Assembly: GCA_026129905.1 (NCBI GenBank)
Contig: JAHCHE010000004.1
Location: 248,001-312,000, forward strand
Direction of reading: 5' to 3'
Length of the DNA: 64,000 nt
Source of the DNA: Bryobacteraceae bacterium
Lineage (GTDB): Bacteria > Acidobacteriota > Terriglobia > Bryobacterales > Bryobacteraceae
Every line of letters begins with the position of its first letter. Position 1 is the stretch's first letter. The notes beneath the pieces were generated by a model. That model saw nothing but the letters and a program-made list of their open reading frames with translations, was not told the origin of the DNA and did not search any database. Made by a program: the position numbers and the translations under genes. This document shows, piece after piece, positions 16,801 through 25,279 of the stretch.

Positions 16801-17281
16801 CCAAGTTCGCCGTTCGCGGGGGGGCGGCCGGTGAAGGTGGAGAGCGGAAACAGCGCGGGGGTGAAATCGACGGTGGAGATCGAGTACGTGGCGTGCGCGT
16901 GTTCGGCGAGCGGAAAGGTGTACCGGGTGTCGCAGCCGTACGCGCCGGCGGGACGAAGTATTGGACGACGTACACCTACGACGCGCTGGGGCGGACGGCG
17001 CAGGTGGACCATCCGGGAGGCAGCGGCTCGACGGCGTACCTGTATTCGGCGAACACGGTGAAGGTGACCGATCCGGCGGGAAAATGGAAGAAGTACTGGA
17101 TGGACAAGCCAGTCACGTAGTACCCATCGGATTACGCACGTCACCGTATTTTATCCGTGGCACCCGCTCTGTGGGCGGACTCTGCGAGTCGTTCGCCTCA
17201 TTCTGGGAACGCCTACGGTGTGTACGGCGTGGGGGGCGAGCGGCTGGCGACGTACCAGCCGGCGGTGCAGGGGACGAAGAT
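16801..17281 (+). pseudogene. Rhs fragments (N-terminal-side repeats, then a short core piece)
   Basis: The pieces are out of frame with one another. The first reads GRPVKVESGNSAGVKST through KVYRVSQPYAPAG. A frame change near 16950 leads to KYWTTYTYDALGRTAQVDHP and KVTDPAGKWKKYWMD, ending at a stop at 17118. A further fragment, YGVYGVGGERLATYQPAVQG (~17211-17272), corresponds to the region read as YLYGAAGERLGTFVPVVG in the larger Rhs remnant at ~11.7 kb. These pieces would normally lie upstream of, and within, that gene, so an ancestral Rhs gene has been fragmented and reordered here. Confidence 0.75.
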
Positions 17282-17443
17282 CGGACCCATTTCGCGCCCG
17301 ACGATAGTGACGATCGAACCTTGCGCTATAGCCCCGTTGGGGAGGCCGGGCGCGCCATAACTTGCCGCGTTGAGGATGCCTGAATAGAAAATGAACGGAT
17401 CCGCGCACGCAACACACAGGACAAACACCCCGAGAACCAGCAA
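17282..17443 (-). pseudogene. Truncated exported protein with the start of a TIGR03437-type (Solibacter) domain
   Basis: Read from a TTG at 17443: signal-like MLVLGVFVLCVACADP, then GILNAASYGAPGLPNGAIAQ and GSIVTIVGREMGP. The NAASY...IAxGSIVTI-G...MGP pattern is the opening of the domain repeated many times in Solibacter-like genomes. The frame then runs straight into antisense Rhs sequence, so only ~54 residues survive. An ATG in a second frame at 17450 does not give this signal. Confidence 0.6.
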
Positions 17444-17512
17444 GCGGCATGGACTCAGGGTCTGGAACCCGCCCGGGCGTTCTCGTGGCGTAAGACTATG
17501 AAGAAAGATCGT

Positions 17513-17865
17513 TGGTGGAGGCGGCGGGAGTCGAACCCGCGTCCGAGAAAGTCCGCCGAAGGAAGCCTACGTGCGTAGCCGGCTCGAAAGTTTCGGAGGC
17601 CGCCGTCAGAGCCGGCGAGAACAACGACCGCCTAGTCCGATTGGGTCTCGGCCGACCGGCTCCGGACCGAAGCCTTGGGCCTATCCCGCCATGCGACGCC
17701 CGCTAGCCGGCATGCGGGCCTGCCGGCCGGAGCGGCTACCTAGGTCTTAGGCAGCGTATGCAAACTGCGTATTGGCAGTTATGGTTTTCCGATCGTTTTA
17801 CGGGAGCTCGGAACCCGGCACGCCTTCCGACGCCAATCCAATCCCGTCGAAGCCGTTACGCCCCC
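17513..17865 (-). ncRNA. ssrA: tmRNA (ssrA), tag peptide ANTQFAYAA
   Basis: Transfer-messenger RNA that rescues stalled ribosomes with SmpB. The 5' end (minus strand) reads GGGGGCGTAACGGCTTCGAC followed by GGGATTGG, the usual ssrA start. The 3' end has the T-arm GGTTCGACTCCCGCC and an encoded CCA (17513-17515). The tag frame occupies 17747-17776 on the minus strand: A-N-T-Q-F-A-Y-A-A then TAA. Length is about 353 nt. It is divergent from clpS, whose start codon is 68 bases away. An apparent protein frame on the plus strand at 17512-17706 is an artefact of this RNA. Confidence 0.97.
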
Positions 17866-17933
17866 TTTCTCTATGCTATCACGAGGGTGTCATCGCCGCC
17901 GAGGAATCCGATAGGATTACTAAGAACGCCGCG

Positions 17934-18284
17934 ATGCCCGAAACGATCATACTGCCGGAACTCGGCGCTTCGCAAGAACAAGAAGAGGAACTGGTTCCGC
18001 TCTACAACGTCGTGTTGCTGGACGATGACGACCACACGTACGACTACGTGATCGAAATGCTCCAAAAGCTGTTCTTCCACACCAGGACGCAGGCATTCCA
18101 ACATGCCGTCGAAGTGGACACCACGGGCCGGACGATCGTTCTGACGTGCGAGCTGCCGCAAGCCGAGTTCGCGCGGGACCAGATTCACGCCTATGGCCCA
18201 GACTGGCGGATGCCCCGGTCCAAAGGGTCCATGTCGGCCATTGTGGAACCGGCCGGCGGGGGTGGAGCGCCGGATCGCACGTAG
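17934..18284 (+). CDS. clpS: ATP-dependent Clp protease adaptor ClpS
   Basis: Adaptor that binds N-degron substrates and hands them to ClpA/ClpC-ClpP. The 116-aa length is normal. The N-terminal tail (residues 1-24) is flexible and acidic. The core reads PLYNVVLLDDDDHTYDYVIE and MLQKLFFHTR, with the family's asparagine and acidic binding pocket residues. HAVEVDTTGRTIVLTCELPQ and AEFARDQIHAYGPD follow. The ATG at 17934 is chosen; upstream in-frame codons fall inside the tmRNA gene. The stop lies four bases from the stop of the convergent lipoprotein gene. Confidence 0.93.
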   Translation: MPETIILPELGASQEQEEELVPLYNVVLLDDDDHTYDYVIEMLQKLFFHTRTQAFQHAVEVDTTGRTIVLTCELPQAEFARDQIHAYGPDWRMPRSKGSMSAIVEPAGGGGAPDRT

Positions 18285-18288
18285 CGGG

Positions 18289-18744
18289 TCAGCGGGCGCG
18301 GGGAATCAGCGCCGGCTGCTCCAGCGTAAACACGAGCGGCGATTCTTTCGGAACGATGACAATCTCGGCGCCGGACGGCTCGGCCTGACGCGCCAGCGCC
18401 GCCGTTCGAAGATCGACGTAACTGCCGTCGGGAAGATAAAGCCTAGTCAGGCGCAACTCGATGCGCGGCGGCCGGCTGTCGCCGCGGCGCGGCCGAATCG
18501 CTCCCACGACGCCATCAACCCGCGATCCGATGGGAACCGCGATGCCCCGGGTTCCGGCTTCGCGAATTGGAGCGCTGAGGGCGGCCGTGAAGGGGTCCCC
18601 AACCCTGTGCACCTCGGTTGAGATTTCATCGACGGTGCGTACAGAGATCGTGGCGCCGCGCGGAATTCTGGCGCCGGCGCGCTCGGAACGGACGCAGGCA
18701 ACCAGCAGCAGGACCGCGAGAGCCGCCGCCGCGCCGCGGATCAC
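18289..18744 (-). CDS. Predicted lipoprotein of unknown function
   Basis: A 151-aa protein from a GTG whose GTGA overlaps the stop of the upstream S9 peptidase. The lipobox LLLVAC directs lipidation at Cys17. The mature part has GATISVRTVDEISTEVHRVG, DPFTAALSAPI and PIGSRVDGVVGAIRPRRGDS, a beta-rich layout seen in small acidobacterial envelope proteins that I cannot name. It is coupled to the peptidase by position only. Confidence 0.65.
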   Translation of the reverse strand: MIRGAAAALAVLLLVACVRSERAGARIPRGATISVRTVDEISTEVHRVGDPFTAALSAPIREAGTRGIAVPIGSRVDGVVGAIRPRRGDSRPPRIELRLTRLYLPDGSYVDLRTAALARQAEPSGAEIVIVPKESPLVFTLEQPALIPRAR

Positions 18745-20717
18745 CGGACGTATTTCTCCACCCAGTCGATGTGGCGCTGCATGATATCGAGCCGGAATTT
18801 TGGCTCGATGGGTCCGTGCGGCTCGCGAGGATATACGACCATTTTCGCCGTAACGCCGTGCCGCTTTAGCGCCTGGTAATACTCATACCCTTGGGAAATC
18901 GGCACGCGAATATCGGCTTCACCGTGCAGGATCAGGGCCGGAGTTTTCGCGTTGGCCACGTGGGCCAGCGGCGAATGTTTGCGGTACAGGTCGAAGCTCT
19001 TTGAAGGCTCGCCGGAAAAATAATCCGGAAGGAAGCCGGGAATGTCCGCGGTGCCGGTGAAGCTCCAGAGATTGGTTACGGGCGCGCCGATGACAGCCGC
19101 CTTGAAGCGGTCCGTCTGGGTGATGATCCAGCTTGTCATAAAGCCCCCGTAGCTCCAGCCCATCACGGCCATGCGGTTCGGGTCCGCGACGCCTATGCCG
19201 ATGACGTGATCGACGCCCGTCATCAGGTCCTGGTAGTCCATGCCGCCCCAGTCGGCATAGTTGGCGAAGCGGAACTTCTTGCCGTAGCCGCTGGAGCCTC
19301 GCGGATTGGGCCGCAGCACCGCGTAGCCGCCGGCGGAAAACGCGGCCAAGGGATAGAGGCCGTGCCGCCCCAGAAACATCTCGGTGAAGACGCCCGCGGG
19401 ACCGCCGTGGATGTTCAGGATCAGCGGGGCTTTCTCGCCCGCCTTATAACTCACCGGATAGGTGAGCAGACCCTCGATCTCCGAGCCGTCTTTCGACTTC
19501 CACCGAACGGTTTCGGTCCGGCCGAGAGGCAGCTTCGGGAGGTCCGTATTCGCCTGGCTGACGCGAACGGGCTTGCCTCCCGCGGAAGACATCAGGTAGG
19601 CTTCGACGGGCTCGTCCGAGGATTCCCATGACACACCGAGGTGGCTGCCGGTCATGTTCAGGTCCACGCTGCCGGTTGTGCCGCGATCCGGCTCGTAGAC
19701 CGGTTTGGCGGGCCCGTCGAGCGGCATCGCGTATACCGAACCCCGCGTGCGCTGCGTCTCGGTGAACAGGATGGACGCGGAATCCTTGGACCAGCCGACG
19801 AGCGTCGGCCTCTCGTCGTATGTGACGGCCAGCGGACGAACAGCGCGGCTCTCGCGCCGCAGAAGCGCGATGCGGGAATCGTCGGCCCACCGCGGCGGAT
19901 CGGAGGACAGTTTGAAGGCCAGCCATACGCCGTTGGGGGAGTAGCGGGGCGTCAGTTCCGCGGCCGGAGTCGCTGCCAGCGCCGTGACCGCGCCGCTCTC
20001 GACCTGGACCTCGGAGATATCGGACTTGGTCCAGTCGTCGGCAAGCGGGGTGGGCTGGTGGGAAAAAGCGATCGCGCGCGAGTCCGGCGACCAATCGAAA
20101 TCCCCGATGTGGTACGGCCCCGCAGCCAGTTGCTTCGGCTCGCGTTTACCGCCGGCGGCGGTCGCCGATGGGATCAGCCACAGGGCGTGATTCTTCGCGT
20201 CCTCGTCTACTACGCGGAAATCGCGCTTCTGTTTCTTCGCTTTTTCCTCGTCTTCGGACTCTTTTCGGCCGGCGAAAGCGATCCATTTCCCGTCCTGTGA
20301 GACGGCGTAACCGCCCATCGCGCCTTTCCAGTCGGTCAGGCGCTCCGCCTCACCGCCGTCCACGGGAATGCGGTACAGGTTCGACTTTCCCGTCCGGTCG
20401 GACTTGAAATAGACGAATTGGCCGTCAGGGGAAAACGCAGGCGAACTGGCGCCTTTCTCGCCCTGGGTGAGCTGATAGCGCCGCGAGCCGTCCGCACGGG
20501 CAAGAAAGACGTGCGTGAGCTGCTCGCTCTTCTCGTCTTCGACCACGACGCCGGTTTGCGTGTACGCCACCAAGCTCCCGTCCGGGGACGGAATCACCGA
20601 ACCGACCCCCTGCACTTGCAGAGTCGCCTCGGGAGTCCACGACGTGGGAATCTCGGCGCCGGCCGCGGCGATGGCGACCACAATCAAAAGGCCATAGGAT
20701 ATCGTTCGCATTGCCAT
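18741..20717 (-). CDS. S9 family prolyl oligopeptidase/acylaminoacyl-peptidase-like, exported
   Basis: A 658-aa serine peptidase. The ATG at 20717 (or the one at 20711) opens a signal peptide MRTISYGLLIVVAIAAAGA. Residues ~35-400 form a beta-propeller with WD40-like PD40 repeats (SPDGSLVAYTQ, SPDGQFVYFKSDRTGK, SPDSRAIAFSHQP). The C-terminal alpha/beta-hydrolase has the nucleophile in GWSYGGFMTSW (Ser at ~522), the Asp in LHGEADIRVPISQG and the His in YPREPHGP. It is exported and likely degrades peptides in the periplasm. It starts directly after the stop of the enoyl-CoA hydratase-like gene (20719) and overlaps the lipoprotein gene downstream. Confidence 0.93.
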   Translation of the reverse strand: MAMRTISYGLLIVVAIAAAGAEIPTSWTPEATLQVQGVGSVIPSPDGSLVAYTQTGVVVEDEKSEQLTHVFLARADGSRRYQLTQGEKGASSPAFSPDGQFVYFKSDRTGKSNLYRIPVDGGEAERLTDWKGAMGGYAVSQDGKWIAFAGRKESEDEEKAKKQKRDFRVVDEDAKNHALWLIPSATAAGGKREPKQLAAGPYHIGDFDWSPDSRAIAFSHQPTPLADDWTKSDISEVQVESGAVTALAATPAAELTPRYSPNGVWLAFKLSSDPPRWADDSRIALLRRESRAVRPLAVTYDERPTLVGWSKDSASILFTETQRTRGSVYAMPLDGPAKPVYEPDRGTTGSVDLNMTGSHLGVSWESSDEPVEAYLMSSAGGKPVRVSQANTDLPKLPLGRTETVRWKSKDGSEIEGLLTYPVSYKAGEKAPLILNIHGGPAGVFTEMFLGRHGLYPLAAFSAGGYAVLRPNPRGSSGYGKKFRFANYADWGGMDYQDLMTGVDHVIGIGVADPNRMAVMGWSYGGFMTSWIITQTDRFKAAVIGAPVTNLWSFTGTADIPGFLPDYFSGEPSKSFDLYRKHSPLAHVANAKTPALILHGEADIRVPISQGYEYYQALKRHGVTAKMVVYPREPHGPIEPKFRLDIMQRHIDWVEKYVR

Positions 20718-20718
20718 T

Positions 20719-21513
20719 TCACCCGTCCTGTCTTGCTGGTTCTTCTTCCTGGATCGATGGCCAGCGGGGCTCGCGCTTGGCGAAGAACGCCTGGACGCCT
20801 TCGGCGAAGTCCGGGCTTCGGAACATGCGCCGCCGCATGATGTCGGCCAACTCGACCGCTTCTCTGCCGGGCTTGGAGCGCGCCTGATGCACGTAGTCGA
20901 GCCCCAAACGGAGCGCTTCCGGGCTTTGACGCGACAGCCACGCCGCCTGCGCCGTCGCCGCCGCATTCAGGTCGTCCGGCGGGACCACGTGATGCACCAA
21001 ACCCCACTCAAGCGCCTCCCGGGCGGTAATGATGCGCCCGGTTAGGCTCAGTTCCAGCGCTCGCCGCTCCCCAACGGCGGTCGCAATCGACCGGAACACC
21101 ACGAAGGGCCATAGGCCGATGCGAATTTCCACCAGGCCGAAGCCCGCCCGTTCGGAGGCGAACGCCACGTGCGCATTCGCGACCAAGCCTACGCCGCCGG
21201 CAAGCGCGTTGCCCTGCGCCGCCACGACCACCGGCTTCAGCAGACGGCTGCCGATGGTGAACAGGTCGTCGTGAATTGCGGCGCGTTCCGGGGTGTCCTC
21301 GTGGAGCGATTCGGTAAGGTCCATGCCCGCGCAGAAGACCGGCCCGGTGGAATCCAGCAGGACGGCGCCCACGCCGCGGTCGGCCTCGGCGTCGTAGAGC
21401 GCGGTCACAATCTGCCGGCAGTCCTCCACCCGGAGCGCATTGCGCTTCTCCGGCCGGTTCAAGGTTAACCGGAGCAAACGGTCATCCCGGGTAATCGCCA
21501 GGTTCGTCGTCAT
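20719..21513 (-). CDS. Enoyl-CoA hydratase/isomerase family protein
   Basis: A 264-aa crotonase-fold protein; the ATG at 21513 gives the normal start MTTNLAITRDDRLLRLTLNRP. Oxyanion-hole segments KRNALRVED and AGMDLTESL and the second active-site region GNALAGGVGLVANAHV, GFGLVEIRIGLWP are present. The first catalytic Glu of true hydratases (GGG-x-E) is replaced by Gly here (GGVGL), while the second Glu (LVEIR) is kept. The enzyme may therefore be an isomerase or another crotonase-type reaction rather than a standard hydratase. Confidence 0.88.
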   Translation of the reverse strand: MTTNLAITRDDRLLRLTLNRPEKRNALRVEDCRQIVTALYDAEADRGVGAVLLDSTGPVFCAGMDLTESLHEDTPERAAIHDDLFTIGSRLLKPVVVAAQGNALAGGVGLVANAHVAFASERAGFGLVEIRIGLWPFVVFRSIATAVGERRALELSLTGRIITAREALEWGLVHHVVPPDDLNAAATAQAAWLSRQSPEALRLGLDYVHQARSKPGREAVELADIMRRRMFRSPDFAEGVQAFFAKREPRWPSIQEEEPARQDG

Positions 21514-21578
21514 GATCGATCCGCCCTCAAGCCCCGATCCATCGTCGCGCCGCCCTCCCCGTCGATAATGGAACACGG

Positions 21579-22586
21579 ATGCAACTCATCATCATAGCGG
21601 CAGCGCGGCGTCTCCGGCCGCCTGGCAGGCCGGTCCGATGGGCGTTGGCGCTGGTAGCGGCGCCGCTTGCGGCCCACATGGTGAGCATAAGCACGGGCGA
21701 ACTCATCGTCGAAGGATCGCTCGCGCGCTACGAACTACGGATGCCTCTCTACGAGGTGGCATATATCAAACATCCCGAACAGGCGCTGTTGCAGCAGTTC
21801 CGGGTTTCCAGCCGAGGCGTTGCGGGCCGGCTCACAGAAAAGAGTTGCCGCGAGAACTACGACGAAGGTTCGTTCGCCTGCCGACTCGCCTTCGCGTTCG
21901 CCGAGCCCGTCGAGCGCATCGAAGTGGAATGTACATATTATGCGGCAACCGTGCCGAACCACGTGCATATCCTGCGCGCCTCGCGCGGCGACGCCAGCGA
22001 TGAGGCGGTGTTCGATCTCAGCTCGCATCGCGCGGAGATCAACTTTGTTCCTCCCACGCGGTGGGAAGTGGCGTACCGCCAGAGCCGGTCAGGCGCCATG
22101 CGGGTGGCGGGCGGGGCGGCGCCGCTGCTGTTCCTGGCGGCGCTGGTGCTGGCGTCGCGGAGCCGCCGCGAACTGGCGGCGCTGGCGGCGATGCTATTCG
22201 CCGGGCAGGTGCTCGGATGCATTTTGCTGCCGGTGACGGGATGGCAGCCCCCGCCGCGATTTGTGGACGCCGCGGCCGCGCTCACCATCGCCTACCTGGC
22301 GGTGGAGATTCTGCTGCTGCCGGGAGCGGGCCAGCGGTGGGCGGTGGTGGGCGTGCTCGGCGTGTTTCACGGCTTGTATGTCGGATTGTTCCTTTCCGGA
22401 AGCGAATACTCGCCTCTATACGTCCTTACAGGGGTAGCGCTGGCGGAAGCGGCTCTGCTGGCCGCGCTGGGGGTGATCTTTGCGCGACTGGGGCGCGTGA
22501 TGGCGGCGATGCGGCCGGTCCAGGTATCGGCCGGCATTCTACTGGTTGTGGGGATGGCATGGTTCTTTGTCCGGCTGAAGGGTTGA
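21579..22586 (+). CDS. HupE/UreJ-like membrane protein with periplasmic N-terminal domain
   Basis: A 335-aa protein. A signal-type segment (RWALALVAAPLAAHM) is followed by a ~130-residue beta-rich periplasmic part with two cysteines (KSCRENYDEGSFACRL). About six helices run from residue ~175. One carries VVGVLGVFHGLYVGLFL, similar to the GLVHG motif of HupE/UreJ-2 proteins, which are linked to metal handling. It overlaps the M28 peptidase gene downstream by a TTGA. The assignment is moderate; no nickel enzyme lies nearby. Confidence 0.6.
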   Translation: MQLIIIAAARRLRPPGRPVRWALALVAAPLAAHMVSISTGELIVEGSLARYELRMPLYEVAYIKHPEQALLQQFRVSSRGVAGRLTEKSCRENYDEGSFACRLAFAFAEPVERIEVECTYYAATVPNHVHILRASRGDASDEAVFDLSSHRAEINFVPPTRWEVAYRQSRSGAMRVAGGAAPLLFLAALVLASRSRRELAALAAMLFAGQVLGCILLPVTGWQPPPRFVDAAAALTIAYLAVEILLLPGAGQRWAVVGVLGVFHGLYVGLFLSGSEYSPLYVLTGVALAEAALLAALGVIFARLGRVMAAMRPVQVSAGILLVVGMAWFFVRLKG

Positions 22587-24043
22587 TAAAAGGTTGCGTC
22601 CGGCAGGGAGCGGCAGTGCTGCTGGCGGCGGCGCTGGCGAGCGCGGTGGAACCGCCGCCGGTGTGGCGGGGGGCGCTCGACCAGATTACCGCCGCATCGC
22701 TGAGCGGGCACGTGTCCTTCCTCGCCTCCGATCTGCTCGAAGGACGGGACACGCCTTCGCGCGGGCTGGATCTGGCGGCCGAGTACATCGCGGCGCAATT
22801 CCGCCGCGCGGGCCTGGAACCGGCCGGCGACGACGGGTACTTCCAAACGGCGAAACTCACCATGCTTCAGCCCAACCCGGAAGGCGCGGAACTCGCGTTG
22901 CGCGGCCCGGAAGCGATGGTGCGCGCCGCGCCGTCGAGCCTGGTGGCCAGTTGCGCGAGCGAGCTGGAGGTATCGGGATTGCCGGCCGTCAAGAGCGCGG
23001 CGGACACCATCAAAGATCTCAAACCGGAGCAGGTGAAAGGCAAGGCGCTGATCCTGGATGCCGGAGAGCCTGGAAAACTGGCGCCGCATGCCCGGCGTCT
23101 GAGCGGGCTTGGCGCGGCGCTGATTGTCGTGCTGCTTAGCGAGGAATCGCAACTGTCCGAGGCGCGCCGGCAGAGACTCACCGATCCGGAAGCGCCGCCT
23201 CCAGCCGCGCCGCCCGTGCTGACGGTTTCCGACCCCGCCCTCCTCCGACTGGCGCGGAGCGATGCTCCGCTGACCGTTTCCGCCGCGTGCAACGCGCGAG
23301 TGCAGCAGCCGGCGATTGTGCGAAACGTGGTGGGACTGTTAAGGGGCTCGGACCGATCGCTCGCGGATACGGCCGTCGTCGTGTCCGCGCACTACGATCA
23401 CGTTGGAAAAGCGGCGTACGGCGAGGGAGACAGGATCTACAACGGCGCCAACGACGACGCCAGCGGGACAGCGGCGATGATCGAGATCGCGAGCGTGCTG
23501 GCGGCGCTTCCCGAAAAACCGAAGCGCTCGATCGTGTTCGCGGCGTTCTTCGGGGAGGAGCGCGGGATGCTGGGCTCCCGTTATTATGCGCGCCGGCCCG
23601 TCGTGCCGCTGGACCGCACCGTCGCCAACATCAACATCGAGCAGGTGGGCCGTCCCTGGCCGGAAGATCCCAACAAGCGGTTGCGGGCTTGGGTGACCGG
23701 TTACAGATACTCCGACGTGGTCAGCGTCCTGAAGCAGGCGGGGGAGGCGACGGGAGTGGAACTACTCCGCGACGCGCGACACGACGAGGAGTACTTCGCC
23801 TTCAGCGACAATATCGCGTTCGCGGAAAAGGGCGTGCCGGCCCACACGGTGTGCACGTCGTTCTACTTTCCCGACTACCACCAGCCCGGCGACCATTGGG
23901 ACAAGCTCGACTATGGGAACATGGCCGGCGTGACGAGGATGATCGCGCTGGGCGCGCTGATGACCGCGGATTCGACGGCGCTGCCGCGGTGGAACGAGCG
24001 GAACTCCAAGGCGGACAAGTACCGCCAAATCCGCGGGCAATAG
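22583..24043 (+). CDS. M28 family zinc aminopeptidase with PA-like insertion, exported
   Basis: A 486-aa protein from a TTG at 22583 that forms a TTGA overlap with the previous stop and opens a clean signal peptide (MIKGCVRQGAAVLLAAALASAV). An ATG at 22559 in the same frame is an alternative. The metal-binding set reads VVSAHYDHVG, GANDDASGTAAMIE, FFGEERGMLGS and a final HQPGDHWDKLDY. A PA-like domain is inserted between residues ~130 and ~240. The position usually held by a metal-ligand Asp in this family (N-x-D-x-x-G-R) reads NINIEQVGRP, with Glu or Asn instead. Likely acts in the periplasm. Confidence 0.88.
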   Translation: MIKGCVRQGAAVLLAAALASAVEPPPVWRGALDQITAASLSGHVSFLASDLLEGRDTPSRGLDLAAEYIAAQFRRAGLEPAGDDGYFQTAKLTMLQPNPEGAELALRGPEAMVRAAPSSLVASCASELEVSGLPAVKSAADTIKDLKPEQVKGKALILDAGEPGKLAPHARRLSGLGAALIVVLLSEESQLSEARRQRLTDPEAPPPAAPPVLTVSDPALLRLARSDAPLTVSAACNARVQQPAIVRNVVGLLRGSDRSLADTAVVVSAHYDHVGKAAYGEGDRIYNGANDDASGTAAMIEIASVLAALPEKPKRSIVFAAFFGEERGMLGSRYYARRPVVPLDRTVANINIEQVGRPWPEDPNKRLRAWVTGYRYSDVVSVLKQAGEATGVELLRDARHDEEYFAFSDNIAFAEKGVPAHTVCTSFYFPDYHQPGDHWDKLDYGNMAGVTRMIALGALMTADSTALPRWNERNSKADKYRQIRGQ

Positions 24044-24052
24044 CGCCCGGGG

Positions 24053-25279
24053 TCAGAGCACGTCGGTGAAGCTCTTGCGGAGTTTATAGAACCAGGCGTG
24101 CCCGAGAATGCAAACCACAATCGAGAGCAGCCACAGCTTCCACAGCGGACCGAAAGCCGGAGCGCGTCCTTCCAGCAGCGCGTCGCGGAAACCGGCAACG
24201 AGGACGAACATCGGGTTCTTCCGCAGGATCGCCAGGGCCTCGGGCGGCAGCGACCCCTCCGGGTAGCAGATCGGCGTGAGAAAGAACCAGAGCGTCAGCA
24301 GGTAGCCCATCACGTGTCCGAGGTCCCGCACGTAGACGCCGAGCGCGCTGAGAAACCAGCACAGGCCCACCGTCAACAGAAGCTGCGGAACGATGAGCGC
24401 CGGCAGCCATAGCGCGGTCAACGGAATTCCGCCGCGCAGTATCAGCAGGAACACCAGAAAGGCGCCGAGCGCGAACGCCTGCGTCACCAGCCCCGCGATG
24501 GCGAGGTTCACCGGGACGATTTCGATCGGGAACACGAGCTTCTTCACGAAGCTCCGGTACTCCAGGACGGCAAACGGGGAACGGCCCACCGCTTCGGCGA
24601 ACGGCAGCCACGGCAGCATGCCCGCCAGAAAGTACAGGGCGAAGCCGGTGCGGCTGGGATCGCCGCCGAACCGCGCGCGCAGCACGATGCCGAAGACGAA
24701 GAAATACGTCAGCATCAGCAGCAGCGGGTTCAGCACCGCCCACAGCGCATCCCCGAACGATCCGCGATACCGCGCCGCAACGTCGCGCCTTACCAGCGAC
24801 CGGATGAGACCGAAGTTCCGCCACACCGTCAGAACCGGATAGGTCAGCGCCTTGTGCGCTCCGCCCAGGCGTTTGGTCCAGACCAGGCGCCGGAGCGTGG
24901 TGACCCGGAAACCGGTGAGGCGCGCGCGACCGCCTTCCACGCGAGCCTCGACAAGCAGGAAAGGCGAACCGGAGCGATAGAACCAGCCCGTTTCCTGGCG
25001 CAGCGGGGAAACGTAAACGTGATAGTCGCCTTTCTCCGGGGGAAGCTGGATTTCCACTTCGCGCCGGCTGCTCGTCCCAGGCGGCGCGGCGGCCAGCGGC
25101 TGCCACTGTCCTTCGGCGATGAAGAGGCCCGAATGTGGATCGAAGAGCTGCCAGCCGAGGTGGACTTCGTCGCCTTCGGCCTGCCGCCGGCGGGAGCGGT
25201 TCTCCAGATCGAAGCTGGCGCGGAGCGTGCGCGAGTCTCCGTCTTCGATCACTTGCGCGTTGCGGAAAACGAGGCTCAT
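24053..25279 (-). CDS. ABC-2 type polysaccharide/O-antigen export permease with extra N-terminal Wzt-C-like domain
   Basis: A 408-aa protein. Residues ~1-125 form a beta-rich domain (FRNAQVIEDGDSRTLRASFD, HLGWQLFDPHSG, RREVEIQLPPEKGDYHVYVS) resembling the carbohydrate-binding C-terminal part of Wzt ATPases. From ~140 it is a Wzm-like permease: RSLVRRDVAARYRGSFGDAL, then six helices, with VYVRDLGHVMGYLLTLWFFL and TPICYPEG. The start codon overlaps the stop of the upstream glycosyltransferase gene (ATGA). No Wzt ATPase is encoded nearby, so the partner must lie elsewhere or outside the window. Confidence 0.82.
   Translation of the reverse strand: MSLVFRNAQVIEDGDSRTLRASFDLENRSRRRQAEGDEVHLGWQLFDPHSGLFIAEGQWQPLAAAPPGTSSRREVEIQLPPEKGDYHVYVSPLRQETGWFYRSGSPFLLVEARVEGGRARLTGFRVTTLRRLVWTKRLGGAHKALTYPVLTVWRNFGLIRSLVRRDVAARYRGSFGDALWAVLNPLLLMLTYFFVFGIVLRARFGGDPSRTGFALYFLAGMLPWLPFAEAVGRSPFAVLEYRSFVKKLVFPIEIVPVNLAIAGLVTQAFALGAFLVFLLILRGGIPLTALWLPALIVPQLLLTVGLCWFLSALGVYVRDLGHVMGYLLTLWFFLTPICYPEGSLPPEALAILRKNPMFVLVAGFRDALLEGRAPAFGPLWKLWLLSIVVCILGHAWFYKLRKSFTDVL

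Noticed and set aside
17512-17706. Plus-strand frame starting MVEAAGVEP
   Set aside because: It is the antisense of the tmRNA acceptor and T-arm, a well-known false ORF.
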